A DNA stretch of 64,000 bases, taken from Eucalyptus grandis. Its lineage: Eukaryota > Streptophyta > Magnoliopsida > Myrtales > Myrtaceae. Below, in pieces: positions 1 through 11,770 of the stretch. Under the pieces are notes generated by a model. The model saw only the letters and a program-made list of their open reading frames with translations. It ran no database searches and was not told the origin of the DNA. The stretch lies in NCBI RefSeq assembly GCF_016545825.1, contig NC_052613.1:12710001-12774000 (forward strand). The letters run 5' to 3'. The translations under genes and the position numbers were made by a program. How positions within the stretch are numbered: position 1 is the stretch's first letter; each line of letters begins with the position of its first letter.

Positions 1-735
1 AGTTGTTCTAGCGACACTAAAGCAAAGTGGGTTGATCAACAAAACTGTGTCTTTGGAGCCAGAGGGGAAAAGGCTTCAACTTTGCGGTCAGCACTTCCGC
101 TGCTAATGCGAGCCCCTCCTGAAATTTCTAGTGACGAGCTTGAACATTGTGACATGCCCGCCGTCGATGAAGCCAACTTTTGTTCTAAATAAGATGGAAC
201 TAAGCAAAAAGATAGAAAAAATTCAATTAGTTCTAGAAATTTTGTATTATTGCTCATGAATTCCTAAAATGAAAGATTAATTTTAAAAGTACATACACAA
301 TGATTATAAGCCCATGCATAAATGGGATCAAGCACGTTCGCCCATTACTTAATGAGCCCGAGAGAGAAAGGGGACCAATAATGCATGTAACGGGCGAATT
401 AAGGGTTTAGTCCATGTTTTACAAATTATTCATTAAAAAAAAATGTGTGAATGAAAAGTAAATGTTTATCATCATGCATGACCACTATGAGAAAGTAAAA
501 GATACGATAGAGAGAACTGAGAAGGGAAAAAAATATATTCAAAGTCACCACCTAAAAGAAGTGAAATGTTTAGACCCAAAAAAAATTCGTATGGTTAAAT
601 AGATAAACGTGGCTCTAACCTCCTTGTGAATTTTTCATTATGATGTTATCAAATTGTGGAAAACCTCATCGTTTTTTCTTAATCGTAGATCAATGAAAGA
701 CAAAAAGAAAAGAGGAACATGTGCTTTCACCCGCA
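1..735. other. Intergenic, no gene recognised
   Basis: AT-rich sequence with several short homopolymers. A 73-codon open stretch on the minus strand near the left edge has no feature I recognise. Nothing further can be supported. Confidence 0.5.
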
Positions 736-743
736 GTAAACAG

Positions 744-1246
744 TAGGGATGTGAAAAAGAACCAGGACCCGCGCGGACCATCTGGAACCGGACCGGAACC
801 GCTCAGAACCAATGGTTCTTGAGGGAACCGGTTTGGTTCCTGTTTCCAACTTATGGGAACCGGTGGGTACCGATCCGGTTCCCGGTTCCATGGGCGGATC
901 CGTCCACCCGCCCACTCGGATTGGACCGATTATATTAAAATAATATATTAATTTTTAATATTAAAAAATTGAAACTACTAATTAATAAACCCAAATCAAA
1001 TAACTAAAAAATTAAGTCAAGATCACGAAGAAGCAAGGCTGGCAAGAAGCTAAAAAGTCCAAAGCCGTCCAAAGTAGGGCTAGCCAGCCCGGCTAGGTAA
1101 TCTCCAGTCAAACCAAATGGAGAGGTCCAAAAGCTAAAAAGTCCAAAGCGCACCTTGAGTCCTTGACAAAACACCAAGTAGTGCAGTGGGCAAAAAGCAA
1201 GCACGCGAAGAAGTAGGCCTGCAGGAGGAGGAGAAGAAGAAAATGA

Positions 1247-1294
<48 letters not shown>

Positions 1295-1408
1295 GAGATC
1301 GGTTCCATTGATCCACCCGGGAACCAGACCAATTTTCAGAACTGGTCCTTAACGGACAGTTCCCGGTTCTAGGTCGGGAACTGCCCGCCCAGATCATGCA
1401 CACCCCTA
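744..1408. mobile_element. Non-autonomous hAT transposon, 665 bp, with intact 8-bp TSD
   Basis: Seen: the element starts TAGGGATGTG and ends CACACCCCTA, so the termini are imperfect inverted repeats. It is flanked on both sides by the identical 8-mer GTAAACAG (736-743 and 1409-1416). An 8-bp duplication and TAGGG-type ends are typical of the hAT superfamily. The subterminal regions are rich in GGTTCC/GGAACC motifs on both arms. No transposase reading frame is visible, so it must depend on a transposase made elsewhere. A second element with the same terminal style lies at 40136-41907, and a related end is at 30425. Confidence 0.85.
1246..1294. repeat. (ATT)n microsatellite
   Basis: About 16 uninterrupted ATT/TTA units inside the hAT element. 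Read on the minus strand it would encode a poly-Asn run, but there is no gene there. Confidence 0.95.
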
Positions 1409-1610
1409 GTAAACAGAAAAAACATTACTGGAAGCAACCTTCTTGTTCTTTGTACCGATCATAATCATCAAATTACCATTGCCTATGAAGAAGGACACGT
1501 GAATTCTAGGTGAAATGCACATCTTTCCAAACTATTCCAAATTCAAAATGTTTAATGAATGCGTTCCTCTATTGCACAAAAAGATCTAAGATAAACAAAT
1601 GAAAAGGTTA

Positions 1611-2102
1611 GATGGAGAGAACATGCTTTCAAGGTGGAAAGCACGTGGTTTTTGAACGATTCTCGAATACAGTCTGATGAACAAGTCTTCCTAGGTGAGT
1701 TGTCCATTGATTAATCCAATTTTAAAAGTTATTGTGACTTGGAGTAGTGCAATGCATTTCTTCTCGTTTTAATGGACCTCGCCCCCTAAGTCAAGCCAAT
1801 ATCACCGACCAAAAAACAAAAATGACAATATCATTGGGTTGTGCCCGTCATGGACAGAAAGAAAATGGCTAATATTTATCTCAAGATGTGTGCCCTGTTG
1901 CCAAGGCCAATCTTCGATGGAGAGCACATGCGTTACGGTGGAGAGCACGTGGTCTTTGAATGATTACGAATCCCGTGATTATTAACGAAAAGAAGAAGCC
2001 TTCTTGCTGCAACAAAAGATGTAGATAAACAGATGAAAAGACTGGATGGAAAGCACAAGCTTTCTGAGTGGAGAGCACACGCTCTCTAAAAGATTCCCCT
2101 CT
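1611..2102. repeat. Three imperfect ~55-bp repeats upstream of the first CNL
   Basis: Copies lie at about 1611-1665, 1914-1970 and 2045-2100. Each begins GGATGGA/TCGATGGA, then GAGAGCAC or AAAGCAC, then a variable AGC/GCG core, then a second AGCAC motif. The third copy contains the near-palindrome GAGAGCACACGCTCTC. They are irregularly spaced, about 0.7-1.15 kb before the CNL start codon. Function unknown. Confidence 0.6.
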
Positions 2103-2636
2103 TTGATCGCATATTTTGTATTCAATTAATGTAGGCTTTAAGTAGTAGTTACAATGCCGAAAATTCGCAACAAGTTGGGCGGCAATGATTTGCTGGAGGG
2201 TATTGAGGTAGTAGTAAATGATCAGGAGTTGCTTGATGGGAGAATCATAGTCCTTTTAAACAAAAATTTTTCTGTTCATTAGTGTGATGCGTAAAGTATA
2301 ATTTCCACTAGATTTTATATTATTGTTTGGTATTTTTTACTGGTTCACTATTTCTAGAGCAAAATAAACCAACTTGTATTGTGGATTTGTTGATATGCCT
2401 GACCCACCCTTTTTTTTTTAATTAGCCCAAAGCACATGCTTTGTCTTTCTTATTTAACAAACAAAATGGTAATCTTCAAACATTACGAGACAAGGACTTG
2501 TGGGCAAAAGGTATTTTATTTTGATTTCTCTGACCATTGATGTGCATCCATGAAAGTCTTGGTCTCTGTTTAATGTTTTTGCTAGAGGAAAGTCTTGGTC
2601 TTCCTGGACTTTAGTTTCCTCCTTCCTAACCCACCA

Positions 2637-2768
2637 TCACTTTGCTTCACCATGACCCTTGTTCTCTACGGTGACCGATTCACCCATTTTTTCTTTGCAT
2701 CAACTCATTATCACTTTGCTTCACCATAACCTGTTTTGTTTTCTATAGTTTACGAATTCACCCATGGC
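2637..2768 (+). repeat. ~72-bp tandem duplication spanning the CNL start-codon region
   Basis: The stretch beginning TCACTTTGCTTCACCAT at about 2637 recurs at about 2709. The downstream unit ends CACCCATGG and carries the start codon of the CNL. The upstream unit ends CACCCATTT, with ATT in place of the ATG. The duplication therefore covers the immediate 5' untranslated region. Confidence 0.75.
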
Positions 2769-5700
2769 CATTGGGGAGATCCTTTTGAGTGCCTTCCTTC
2801 AAGTCTTGTTCGAGAAGTTGGCTTCTCTGGGATTGAGCTATGTGCAAAGGGAAGGAGCACCACCCTTCTCTGGAATTAGCATTGACTTGCTCAATAAGTG
2901 GGAGAAGATGTTAGTTACAATCAATGCAGTGTTGGCTGATGCAGAGGACAAGCAACTAAGCAATAAAGGTCCAGTGAAGCTATGGCTAGATGATGTTAGG
3001 GACTTGGCCTACGACATGGAAGACTTGCTTGATGAGTTCGCTATTGAAGCCACCCAAGCCAAGTTGAAGGCAGAATCCAGCACAAGCGGAGGTCTAATGA
3101 AATGGAAGTTCCCTTTAATTAGCCAATATAAATCTTCCATATCAAATCCAAACCCGTGCTCACTCGTGTCTGAAGCTAAGGTACAAAAGATCTCTGACAA
3201 GTTGGAAGAGATTGTCAACAGGAAGGCTCATCTAAGCTTGATAGAGAATGTTGTGAACAAATATGACTACACCAACAAAAGGCTCCCCAGCAGTTCTCTG
3301 CCAGAGCCTCGATTTTTTGGCAGGGAAAAGGAAGAAGCGGAAATACTTGAACTCTTGACTAGTGAAGTCGAAAATGTCGATACCGCGTTGAGCATAGTCC
3401 CCATAGTTGGGATGGGCGGTATTGGAAAGACGGCCTTGGCTCAACGATTGTATAATGATGTCAAAGTGAGCGGCTGCTTTGAAATGAGAGCATGGGTTTG
3501 TGTTTCAGATGTTTTTAATGTTCTCGACATAACCAAGACTATTTTGCGGTCTATCACTGAGGTGTCTAATGAGGGTGAAGATCTTAACAGGCTTCAAGTT
3601 AAGTTGAAGGACAGTCTATCAGGGAAGAAATTTCTTGTGGTTTTAGATGATGTTTGGAATGAAAACTACGGAGAATGGACTGCCCTCTTAAAGCCATTTG
3701 GAGCTGGGGCTAAAGGAAGTAAGATCATCATAACGACTCGCAACTATATTGTTGCTTCCATAACAGGAGCTTCGTCGTATCCTTTGAAGGAGTTGTCCCT
3801 TGATAATTGTATAAGTTTATTAGCCTTTCATGCTCTTAAAATGACAAATTTTGAGAGGTACCCATATCTTGAAACAATAGGCAAGAAAATAGTCGAAAAA
3901 TGTAAAGGTTCACCTTTGGCAACAAAGGTATTGGGAGGTCTTCTACGTGATAAAGGGAATCCCGATCAATGGGAAGCTATCTTAAACAACAAAATGTGGG
4001 ATCTTCCAACGGAGAAAATGATGAGGTTATTCGAGTTTTGAAATTGAGCTACGTCCATCTTCCTTCTTATTTGAAGAGATGTTTTGTTTATTGTGCAGTA
4101 TTTCCCAAGGATTACGAAATTGAAAGGGATGAGCTGGTGCACTTATGGATAGCGGAGGGTTTTTTTGATGGAGGAAGATCAAAGGATAATATCTTGAAAT
4201 GGGGACAGGCTCACTTCGATGAGTTAGTATCTAAATCATTTCTTCAACGATCAAGTGTCAACGCATCTAAATTTTCAATGCATGATCTTTTGAATGATCT
4301 AGCAAAGTCAATTGCGGGTGGGACATGCTTTAACTCTGAGTCTAAGTTGGCAGATAATGAAGATGTTGCATCTCCCGAGAAAGTTCGTTATGCATCATTC
4401 ACCTCATCATGGTGTGTTTTATCAAAATGTGTGGGAGCATATCATCGAATGAAGGTACTAAGAAGTTTAATATTATTGTCTAACGAACCTTATAAAGGTT
4501 ACCGATTCCACATTTCCAACAAAGTGTTACATGACTTGCTAACAAAATTGAAGTACTTAAGGGGGTTCTCCTTAAGTCATTGTTCCATCATAGAGGTTCC
4601 CGATTGTGTTTGTGATTTAAAATATCTTCGCTATCTCAATTTCTCGTGCACGGAGATAAAAAGGCTACCTGAGTCAATTGGTCGCTTGTGCAAATTACAA
4701 GCTTTGATCTTAAAAGGTTGTCAAGAGCTTTCTTTGTTGCCTCAAGGAATCACAAAATTGGTCAGCTTACAGTTTCTTGATATTAGAGATACAAGGAGTC
4801 TAAAGGAGATGCCATTGAGTATCAGTAATTTGAAGAATCTTATGATCTTGTCCAAGTTTGTGGTAGGACCAGACAAAGGGTCACGGTTAAAGGAGTTAAA
4901 GAACTTGTCACACCTTCAAGGAGAATTGTTCATATCAGAATTGCAAAAGGTGGAAAAAGTCAGAGATGCAGTTGATGCTAATTTAATTGGAAAGAGAGGC
5001 CTTAGCAACTTATTCTTGCACTGGGGTGAAAATTTTGGAAATTTGCGGAATGGGAAGCACGAAGCATTGGTGCTTCACTATCTACGACCTCACATTAATC
5101 TTGAACATCTCTCTATCTTGCACTATGGTGGTGAAAGATTCCCCTCATGGTTAGATGGTCCATCTTATTCTAAGATAGTTTCTTTATGCTTACGAGATTG
5201 TCCTAATGTCACATTGCTTCCGCCTCTTGGACAACTACCTTCACTTAGAGAATTATCTCTTGAAGGTCTACATGCAATAAGCACGATAGGCCCTGAATTT
5301 TACGGAGGTAAAAGGCCTTTTTCATCCTTAACAACTTTGAAGATGGAAGAGATGTTGGCATGGAAGGATTGGACTCATCATGCTGGGGGTCAAGAAGAAG
5401 ATGTCCTATTCTCTTGTCTTCAACATCTAGTTGTCCGAGGATGTCATTCGTTGGTCGGGACATTGCCTGGTCGACTTGATCTTCTCAAGAAGCTAGAAAT
5501 TTATTCAAGCCCACATTTAAATAGCTCAACCAATGTGGTTTGTCTCCCATCTCTCTGTGAGTTATCCATCGAGGATTGTAGCGAGGAGATCTTAAAAATC
5601 TTGGTCAACCTAACCTCTTTGACTTTTCTCAAAATTAAGAATATTGCAAAGCTTGTTTGCTTTGATCATGGGTTTACGAGCTACTTGGTTAAGCTAAAGG

Positions 5701-6887
5701 AGCTTTATGTAAGACGGTGTGACAAGTTAAACTACTTGTGGCAAAATGGAAATGAGATGCAAAATCTTACTTGCCTTCAAAGTGTAGTCATCGATAGATG
5801 TCCTCAATTCACATCTTTTGTTGCTGGAGACGGAGAAATTGAGCTATCCTGCAACCTTGAAAAGATAGAATTGATAAATTGCACGAGTTTACAAAAGCTT
5901 CCAAGCAAGATGTACACATTAAGAGAGTTGAATATTGAGAATTGTCCAAAAATCATGGGACTAATAATTTCTCAAGACAATCCCAGTAGTAATAACTCAA
6001 TATCTCAACTTGAATTTCTTTACATAAGTAAATGTGATTCTTGGATATCCTTTCCGTTTGTCAAGAATAGACTTGCTTCTCTGAAAAAGCTTACTATTTG
6101 GAACTGTGAGCGGGTGGAGTCCCTCAAAGAGATCACAGCAAAATCGCTGGATTCTTTGTCTATAAATAGATGTGAGAATTTGGTAAGTCTACCGCGATGC
6201 CTTCACACGCTCTCCCATCTCACTTATTTAGAAATAAGTGGCTGTCCAGCATTGGAGATAGAGGACTTCCCTCTCCTTCCCATCACCCTGTCGGTACTTG
6301 TACTTTATTCGGTTCCTAAGATGAAGTCTCTACCAAAGGAGTGGCATCGTCTTACATCCCTCCGGTGGCTACGAATTTCGGGGTGTGAAAATATCAAACG
6401 CTTGCCCGAAGGAGGTTTGCCTCCCAATTTGCAGGAGTTTTCAATTTTGGGGTGCGAGAATATGAAGCAACCCGTGAGAGAATGGGGCTTACCCATGCTC
6501 ACATCCCTCAACGATCTGACAATGGACGAAAGCAACATGGGAGGGGAGAGAGACAAGGTGTGGTTTCCTTCGGAGGAAGACAATGAGGATGCCTGGAGTC
6601 TTCTCTTTCCTTCCTCTCTTACCTCTCTTTGGATTGGCCATATGAGGAATGTGGAGAGACTATCGGATGGCCTTTGCAAGCATCTCTCCTCTCTCCAGTG
6701 TTTAGGGATTCTAAATTGCCCGAAGTTGAGGGACTTGCCAGAGGATGGCCTCCCTCCCTCCCTCCAAGAATTGCACATACATGTATGCGAGATTCTAAAA
6801 GATCGATGCTCAAAACTAACTGGCGACTATTGGCCCCTCATCCAAGAGATCCCTCTCATCTACATTGATGGCATTCGGATCCAATGA
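2764..6887 (+). CDS. CC-NB-LRR (CNL) disease resistance protein, RPP13-like protein 1 type, one frameshift
   Basis: An intracellular immune receptor of the coiled-coil NB-ARC LRR class. The first frame runs 2764-4041, and the second is used from about 4019 to 6887, giving about 1,370 codons if bridged. Order seen: Rx_N-like coiled coil (residues 1-150, EDLLDEF near 84-90), P-loop GMGGIGKT (216-223), kinase-2 FLVVLDDVW (about 290), RNBS-B GSKIIITTR (about 318), a degenerate GLPL motif reading KGSPLAT (about 380), RNBS-D CFVYCAVFPKDYE, MHD (nt 4278-4286), then a long LRR region with about 25 irregular repeats. The break is in the A run at 4015-4018: one more A would restore the frame, and about 960 codons downstream stay open. 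That argues for a very recent lesion or a base-calling error rather than old decay. Start chosen because MAIGEILLSAFLQ is the usual family N-terminus. A second, more damaged member starts at 55898. Confidence 0.88.
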
Positions 6888-7473
6888 ATTTATTCGTCCT
6901 GGTACGGTCAAGTTTTCTAGGGTTCGGGTAAGTTTATGGTTTTGAAGGCATCGATTTCCCATTCTACTTCCTCAACTCGATGCTCAATACAAATCGATAC
7001 TTTCCCATGGAGATGCTCCACATGAGTTTCCGGAAATTAGAGAAATTCTTGACATCCACATCAATTGAGTTCTCAAACCCAATTAAGTGAAATCGATCCA
7101 CTATTCAGATTTCTAAGGATGCTAGATTCTAAAAAATCGAGATGTTCGAATCTCGCTGGCAACTATTGGCCCCTCATCCAAGAGATCCCTTTCATCAGCA
7201 TTGATAGCTTTCGGACGCAATGAAGTAAAATCGATCATGCCCGAGCCATATTAAAAGATTTGTCTCCGTTGACTGCATTTTATTCCTCGGGTAATGCTTC
7301 CAACTTCTTTTATATTTTCGCTTTCATTTGTTAACTGTTGGGATTCATTCGTCGATGCAATGTAAGTTTTCTAGGTTCGGGTAAGTTTTTTGGTTTTCAA
7401 GGCATCAATTTTGATCCTGCTCCCTCAAATCGATGCGTGATACAAAATGATATTTTCCCATGGAGATGTTTCC
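6818..7473 (+). repeat. Duplicated CNL 3' end and 3' flank
   Basis: The last ~70 bp of the CNL coding region plus ~125 bp of 3' flank (6818-7013) recur as two blocks at about 7150-7223 and 7341-7473. The first block of the copy still reads YWPLIQEIP in frame to a stop at 7221-7223. The blocks of the copy are separated by about 118 bp that the first copy lacks. Confidence 0.75.
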
Positions 7474-7754
7474 CAAATTGACAGTTGGGAGGGTGTTCTC
7501 GTTGGGTTGAATCGGCTTTGTTTTGTTAGATAATAAATTTTATGACGAAATGCTCACAGTTCTGCCTCTTGATGACATATCTTCAACTCTACTAGATGCG
7601 CAAAAAAAATTACTTATTTTTTCACTTGGGTGACCCACCATACAAACTATGAATGAAAATGCACTATGCTTTGCATGAGGATCACCAAGAATCATAGCAT
7701 TCCACAATTAAATTCGTCTGCATTTTCAGCGCTTGTTGTATGTTCTCTTCCCCC

Positions 7755-8005
7755 GACATCTTTTTCTCATGCCCCAGCTCATTCACTGTAGTTATTCTGC
7801 AGATACCTTTGAAATTTGTATTGGCAAAATCCCTTGGAAGGATCACTTAGAAACGCTTTTGAGGTAGGGCTAATGCTGTCAATGTCATGTCTTAGTTTTT
7901 GCAATTTATGGAAAATGAAGAAGTGCTTAATTTTATTTGGTGCATTGATATGTTCTAAATTTTCTTCTAGCCATTATGAACTAAATAAGAATAATCTCTC
8001 AAAAA
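7755..8005 (+). repeat. Repeat unit with exon-like core, copy 1 (copy 2 at 11430-11695)
   Basis: Both copies contain a polypyrimidine tract and GCAG acceptor-like site, then about 60 bp beginning ATACC that include TGTATTGGCAAAATC, then a GT donor-like site. Shared intron-like sequence follows, down to AACTAAATAAGAATAAT or its equivalent. The core is exon-like, but I recognise no protein family in any frame. The pair brackets the hAT-like element and the ABCF fragment. Confidence 0.55.
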
Positions 8006-8266
8006 TCTAAAAACGTGATTATTTATGCTGAAGCTGTGATATGATTGTGAAGAAAGGGGATTTTTTTTTATAAATAATTTATGGTTTTCTTTATCATCGA
8101 GAACCTTCTTTTTGTTGATGATGATCCTTCTTAGTATTAAGCGGTCTATTTTGGGCAGCTCATGGCTCCAATCTTTCGATAGAACTCCAATTCATGATAG
8201 GATCAATATTCATAAACCACCTTCCATTTGGGTCTTGATCATTGGTTAGGAACTATTACTTACAAA

Positions 8267-9443
8267 TAGAGTCGTTAAACGGATGGGTCGGGTCATTAAT
8301 GGTCCGACCCAAATTGACTCATTAACCTATTTATGATCCATTTATGTCTAATGTAAATTTTTCGACCCATACCCAACCCATACCCGACCCAACTCATATT
8401 AATAAATATTTTCATATTTAACCAAATTTAGAAAAACTTATTCCTATGTTTTTTTTTTTTTTTTAAGATTATATTACTAAAATACTTCCAAGCTTATTTC
8501 TTATCTATATATATAATGCTATTGCTAAAATATTTTTATACAACACAAATTTAATGGATAATTTTTATAATTTTTAGAATAATTATTTTGAAAATTCAAT
8601 TTTAATTATTTTTTATTTTTTAAAAATTAAATTTTTAATTATTTTTATTTTTATTTTTAAAACATATTTTCTTTTTTCTTTTTTTTTTTTGTTCTTCTTC
8701 TTATTAGGCCGGCCGCCGACCATGATGACGGCTGGCGACCGGCCACAGGTGAGCCTCGAGCTCGCCCGACACCGGCGAGCTCGAGGCTCACCAAATCGAC
8801 GAGGCCGGGCAGAGTCGAGCAAGCTCGAGCTCACCCTCGCCGGATCTAGCGAGGCTCGAGCCTCGCCGAACATTGATGAGGCCTCCACCTCACCAAATCT
8901 AGTGAGCTCAAGGCTCGCCGGCGTCAAGCGAGCTCAAGCTCGCCTCGCCGATTTGGCAAGGCTTGAGCCTCACTCGACGCCGCCGAGTTTGAGTCTCGTC
9001 AAATCGGTGAGGCTCAAATCTCGCCATGCGTCGCCAAGGCCTCCACCTCGCCAGATTCAGCGAGCTCAAGCTCGCCCGACGCCGGTGAGCTTGAGACTCG
9101 TCTAGCCGATCGCCGACCATTGCCGTGCCGGCGACCAAATGAAGAAGAAAAAAAAAAGGAAAGAAAAAAGAAAAAAGAAAAAGAAATTAAAATAAAAAGA
9201 ATAATTATAATTTCGGTTTTTATAAAAAAAAATTTTAAAAAAAATTGTAAAGTTAAAGAGAGAAGAGAGAGATTGTGAGGTTTTGGGTGAAAGTGGATTC
9301 TAAATCCAACCCATTTAAGACCCACTTAAGACCCACCTATTTTAAGTCTTTAGTTGTTAAACCTATTTAACTAACTTCTTAAAAAAACAAGTGACCCATA
9401 TATGACCCATTTATGATTTAAATGGGTCATTTTAACACCTCTA
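8267..9443. mobile_element. hAT-like non-autonomous element with GC-rich core
   Basis: Ends are TAGAGTCGTTAAA and its near-complement TTTAACACCTCTA. Flanks are CTTACAAA (8259-8266) and CTTACAGC (9444-9451), a decayed 8-bp duplication with 6 of 8 matches. Subterminal regions carry many GACCCA/TGGGTC motifs. The core (about 8700-9140) is strikingly GC-rich, with dozens of GAGCTC/GAGGCTC words in both orientations. It yields open frames on both strands that I regard as compositional artefacts. No transposase was seen. Confidence 0.65.
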
Positions 9444-9619
9444 CTTACAGCTTGCTAAAAAATTTTAGCCAATCATGTCATGCTTAATTGGTTGAGATTG
9501 TAACCATATGCTACCTCCCTCTGCGTTTGCATTGTTAGTAGTGACCTCCGAGAAAAATCTATTCAGTTCTTCAAAGTATCAGTTGTTTGCATTTACTCCA
9601 CTGCGGTAGAAGATTTCGT

Positions 9620-10733
9620 CATACACTTTGTCATTTTATCTAAAACTACCTTCTTATGTGGCAATCTTCCTGCGGAGAGTTCTGGAACAAAAGCTTCAAT
9701 CTCATATGTGTTCCTTTGGTGTAACTGGAAATCTTGCAGTTCAACCAATTTATACCTTGTTTGATACATCTCCTCCCTCTCTGCCACTGTTGGATACTTT
9801 AAGTTTTTGTTGAGGCAATTTTGTATGACATTGTGAAGCTCTATCAGAGGTTAGTTAATTTATAATTTGAATTGCGGTTCACTCTGTAATTTATTTGAGG
9901 CTTTTTGGATGTTATTGCTCATATAACATGGTGCTTTGGCCATAAATAGGTGGTCAGAAAACCAGAGTTGCATTTACTAAGATACGGGGAGCCTCCATAG
10001 TTTTGCTTGACGAGCCATCCAATCATTTGGTAAGTTTACTCATTTTTCTCCACTCTATGACTTATATTGCTTTTTCCAGTTAGCTTGTCATTGTCTTGCA
10101 CCAATTGAACTTACTGGAATCTAGTCTTTATATCGAAAATATAATAGAACCATTCGGTAATTATAGCTACCAATGTGAATGTTCCAACTTGCAAATTATT
10201 GGAATAGAATAGTTATGCTAGCCTGAATTACAGGAATTTATAATACCAAGTAGTTCCAATATCTGTACCTATGGGCAATATTGGGCTTTGCACATAATAA
10301 ATGTGGAAATCTTTTTGTTTTTGAACGTGGACTTTAAGTTCCGCTTTAATGATCAGTGACTACTATAGCATTATCTTTGTGAATTGTCAGTTTCTTGTCT
10401 AAGGATAGATGAGTATGATTCTGTGTATTTAACCATCCCCAACTGTAGGATCTTGATGCAGTTGAGGCTCTCATTCAAGGTTTGGTCTTGTTCCAAGGAG
10501 GAATTCTGATGGTGAGATTGATTTTTCTTGCTAACATACTTTAATTTGACCAATGATGGATCGTCTTTACAGCTAAAAGCCATCTTTTCACCTTGATTTG
10601 CAGGTTAGTCATGATGAGCATCTAATATCTAGAAGCGTGGATGAGCTCTGGGTGATTTCTCAAGGCAAGGTGGCGCCTTTCCATGGGAATTTCCAGGATC
10701 ATAAGAAGATACTTCAGTCCTCATTGAATCAGG
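9620..10733 (+). pseudogene. ABCF3: ABCF subfamily (ABCF3/GCN20-like) ATP-binding protein, 3' exons only
   Basis: Soluble ABC ATPases of this group act with the translation and GCN2 machinery. Seen here is the second nucleotide-binding domain split by introns. About 9680-9760 reads LEQKL..SFGVTGNLAVQPIYTL. About 9950-10029 reads GGQKTRVAF (signature motif with LS lost) and the Walker B LLDEPSNHL. 10449-10512 reads DLDAVEALIQGL. 10603-10733 reads VSHDEHLISRSVDELW, the switch histidine, to KKILQSS. Exon borders keep GT/AG. The first nucleotide-binding domain and the N-terminus are absent upstream, where a hAT-like element and a repeat are found instead. The stretch therefore cannot make a full ABCF protein. 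Confidence 0.78.
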
Positions 10734-11429
10734 TGAATTTAGCTCTTGTCATCAACCAAGAGTGTCTCAACGGGATCGCATCACATCACCTTACAAAACA
10801 TAAAATGAGGCTTTGTTACAAAGAGAAAGCAAAAAAGGATGAAGAGAGGACTGCTGCTGATATACAGGATGTACTCATGGTTATAGCGGCCCCCGTTTGT
10901 CATTTTGATTAGGGCTCATGGAAGGATGAGTCTTAAGTTTTTGACATTGAATATGCAGTATCATTTGCCAGTAGCTCAAAAAACTGAGCCTAGATTGCGG
11001 TCCTGGTAATAATTTATCACCCTTTGCCCATTTTTATCTTAGCAACAGGTTCGTTTGTTGTGCCCCTGGAAGTTTGACATGGAAGTGCTTTTTATTTTGC
11101 ATTAATATTAACTTTCATTTTCTTCTTTTTTGTCCTTTTTTTTTTTTAAATCCTAAACTCTTGAAACTTTCAAACAAATGCATAATGTTGACATATGAAT
11201 TCACATATTTATTTTCCCCATATATATATATATATATTTATTTATTTTAAAAAAAAATTGGATAAGGTTGTTAATTTTGACACGAAAAGAAAAGCTTCTT
11301 TTACTTGAACTTAACTCTAGACAACCGAGTCCTTTGATTTGCCGGAGCAACCTAGGGGATAATTCTTTTATCATGTGCTACATGTTATATTCTTTTATTC
11401 TTTTACAACATCCCACCTTTTGCATTTTT
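10734..11429. other. Intergenic/intron-like stretch
   Basis: AT-rich, with a (TA)n tract near 11219-11240 and poly-T/poly-A runs. No coding similarity recognised. Confidence 0.5.
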
Positions 11430-11695
11430 CCAGCATCTTCTTCCTTGTGCCCTTAGCTCATTCACTGCGGTTGTTTTGCAGATACCATGGTGATCTGTAT
11501 TGGCAAAATCTCTTGGGAGGATCACGTGCGAATGTTGCTGAGGTCGGATCAATATAGTCAATTATATGTTTCATTTTTCCAAATTTAAAAAAAAAAAAAA
11601 AACAAGCTTTTAATTATCATTTGGTGCACTGATATGTTCTGAATTATCTTCTAGTGAATATGATCTAAATAAGAATAATATCTTTCAACATGTTC
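11430..11695 (+). repeat. Repeat unit with exon-like core, copy 2
   Basis: Partner of 7755-8005. Here the core follows TTTTGCAG at about 11482 and ends at a GT after GTTGCTGAG. It lies just upstream of the DUF3700 pseudogene but does not match the N-terminus I would expect for that family. Confidence 0.55.
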
Positions 11696-11770
11696 AGGTC
11701 AATATTCGAAATAAGAAGCTTTCTTTCTTCTGGTTATTGTATGGATATTTGACGTGTTACCCTCTGTGGC

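Noticed and set aside
1134..1403. Poly-Asn-containing minus-strand frame
   Set aside because: It is the (ATT)n microsatellite inside a transposon.
6305..6813. Minus-strand and alternative-frame ORFs within the CNL LRR region
   Set aside because: Shadows of the coding strand; LRR periodicity keeps other frames open.
7140..7160. GTTCGAATC, resembling a tRNA T-loop
   Set aside because: No acceptor stem, D-arm or anticodon arm can be built around it, and it lies in the duplicated CNL tail.
8689..9138. Open frames of 76-138 codons on both strands in the GC-rich hAT core
   Set aside because: They come from low-complexity GAGCTC/GAGGCTC words, overlap on both strands, and resemble no protein.
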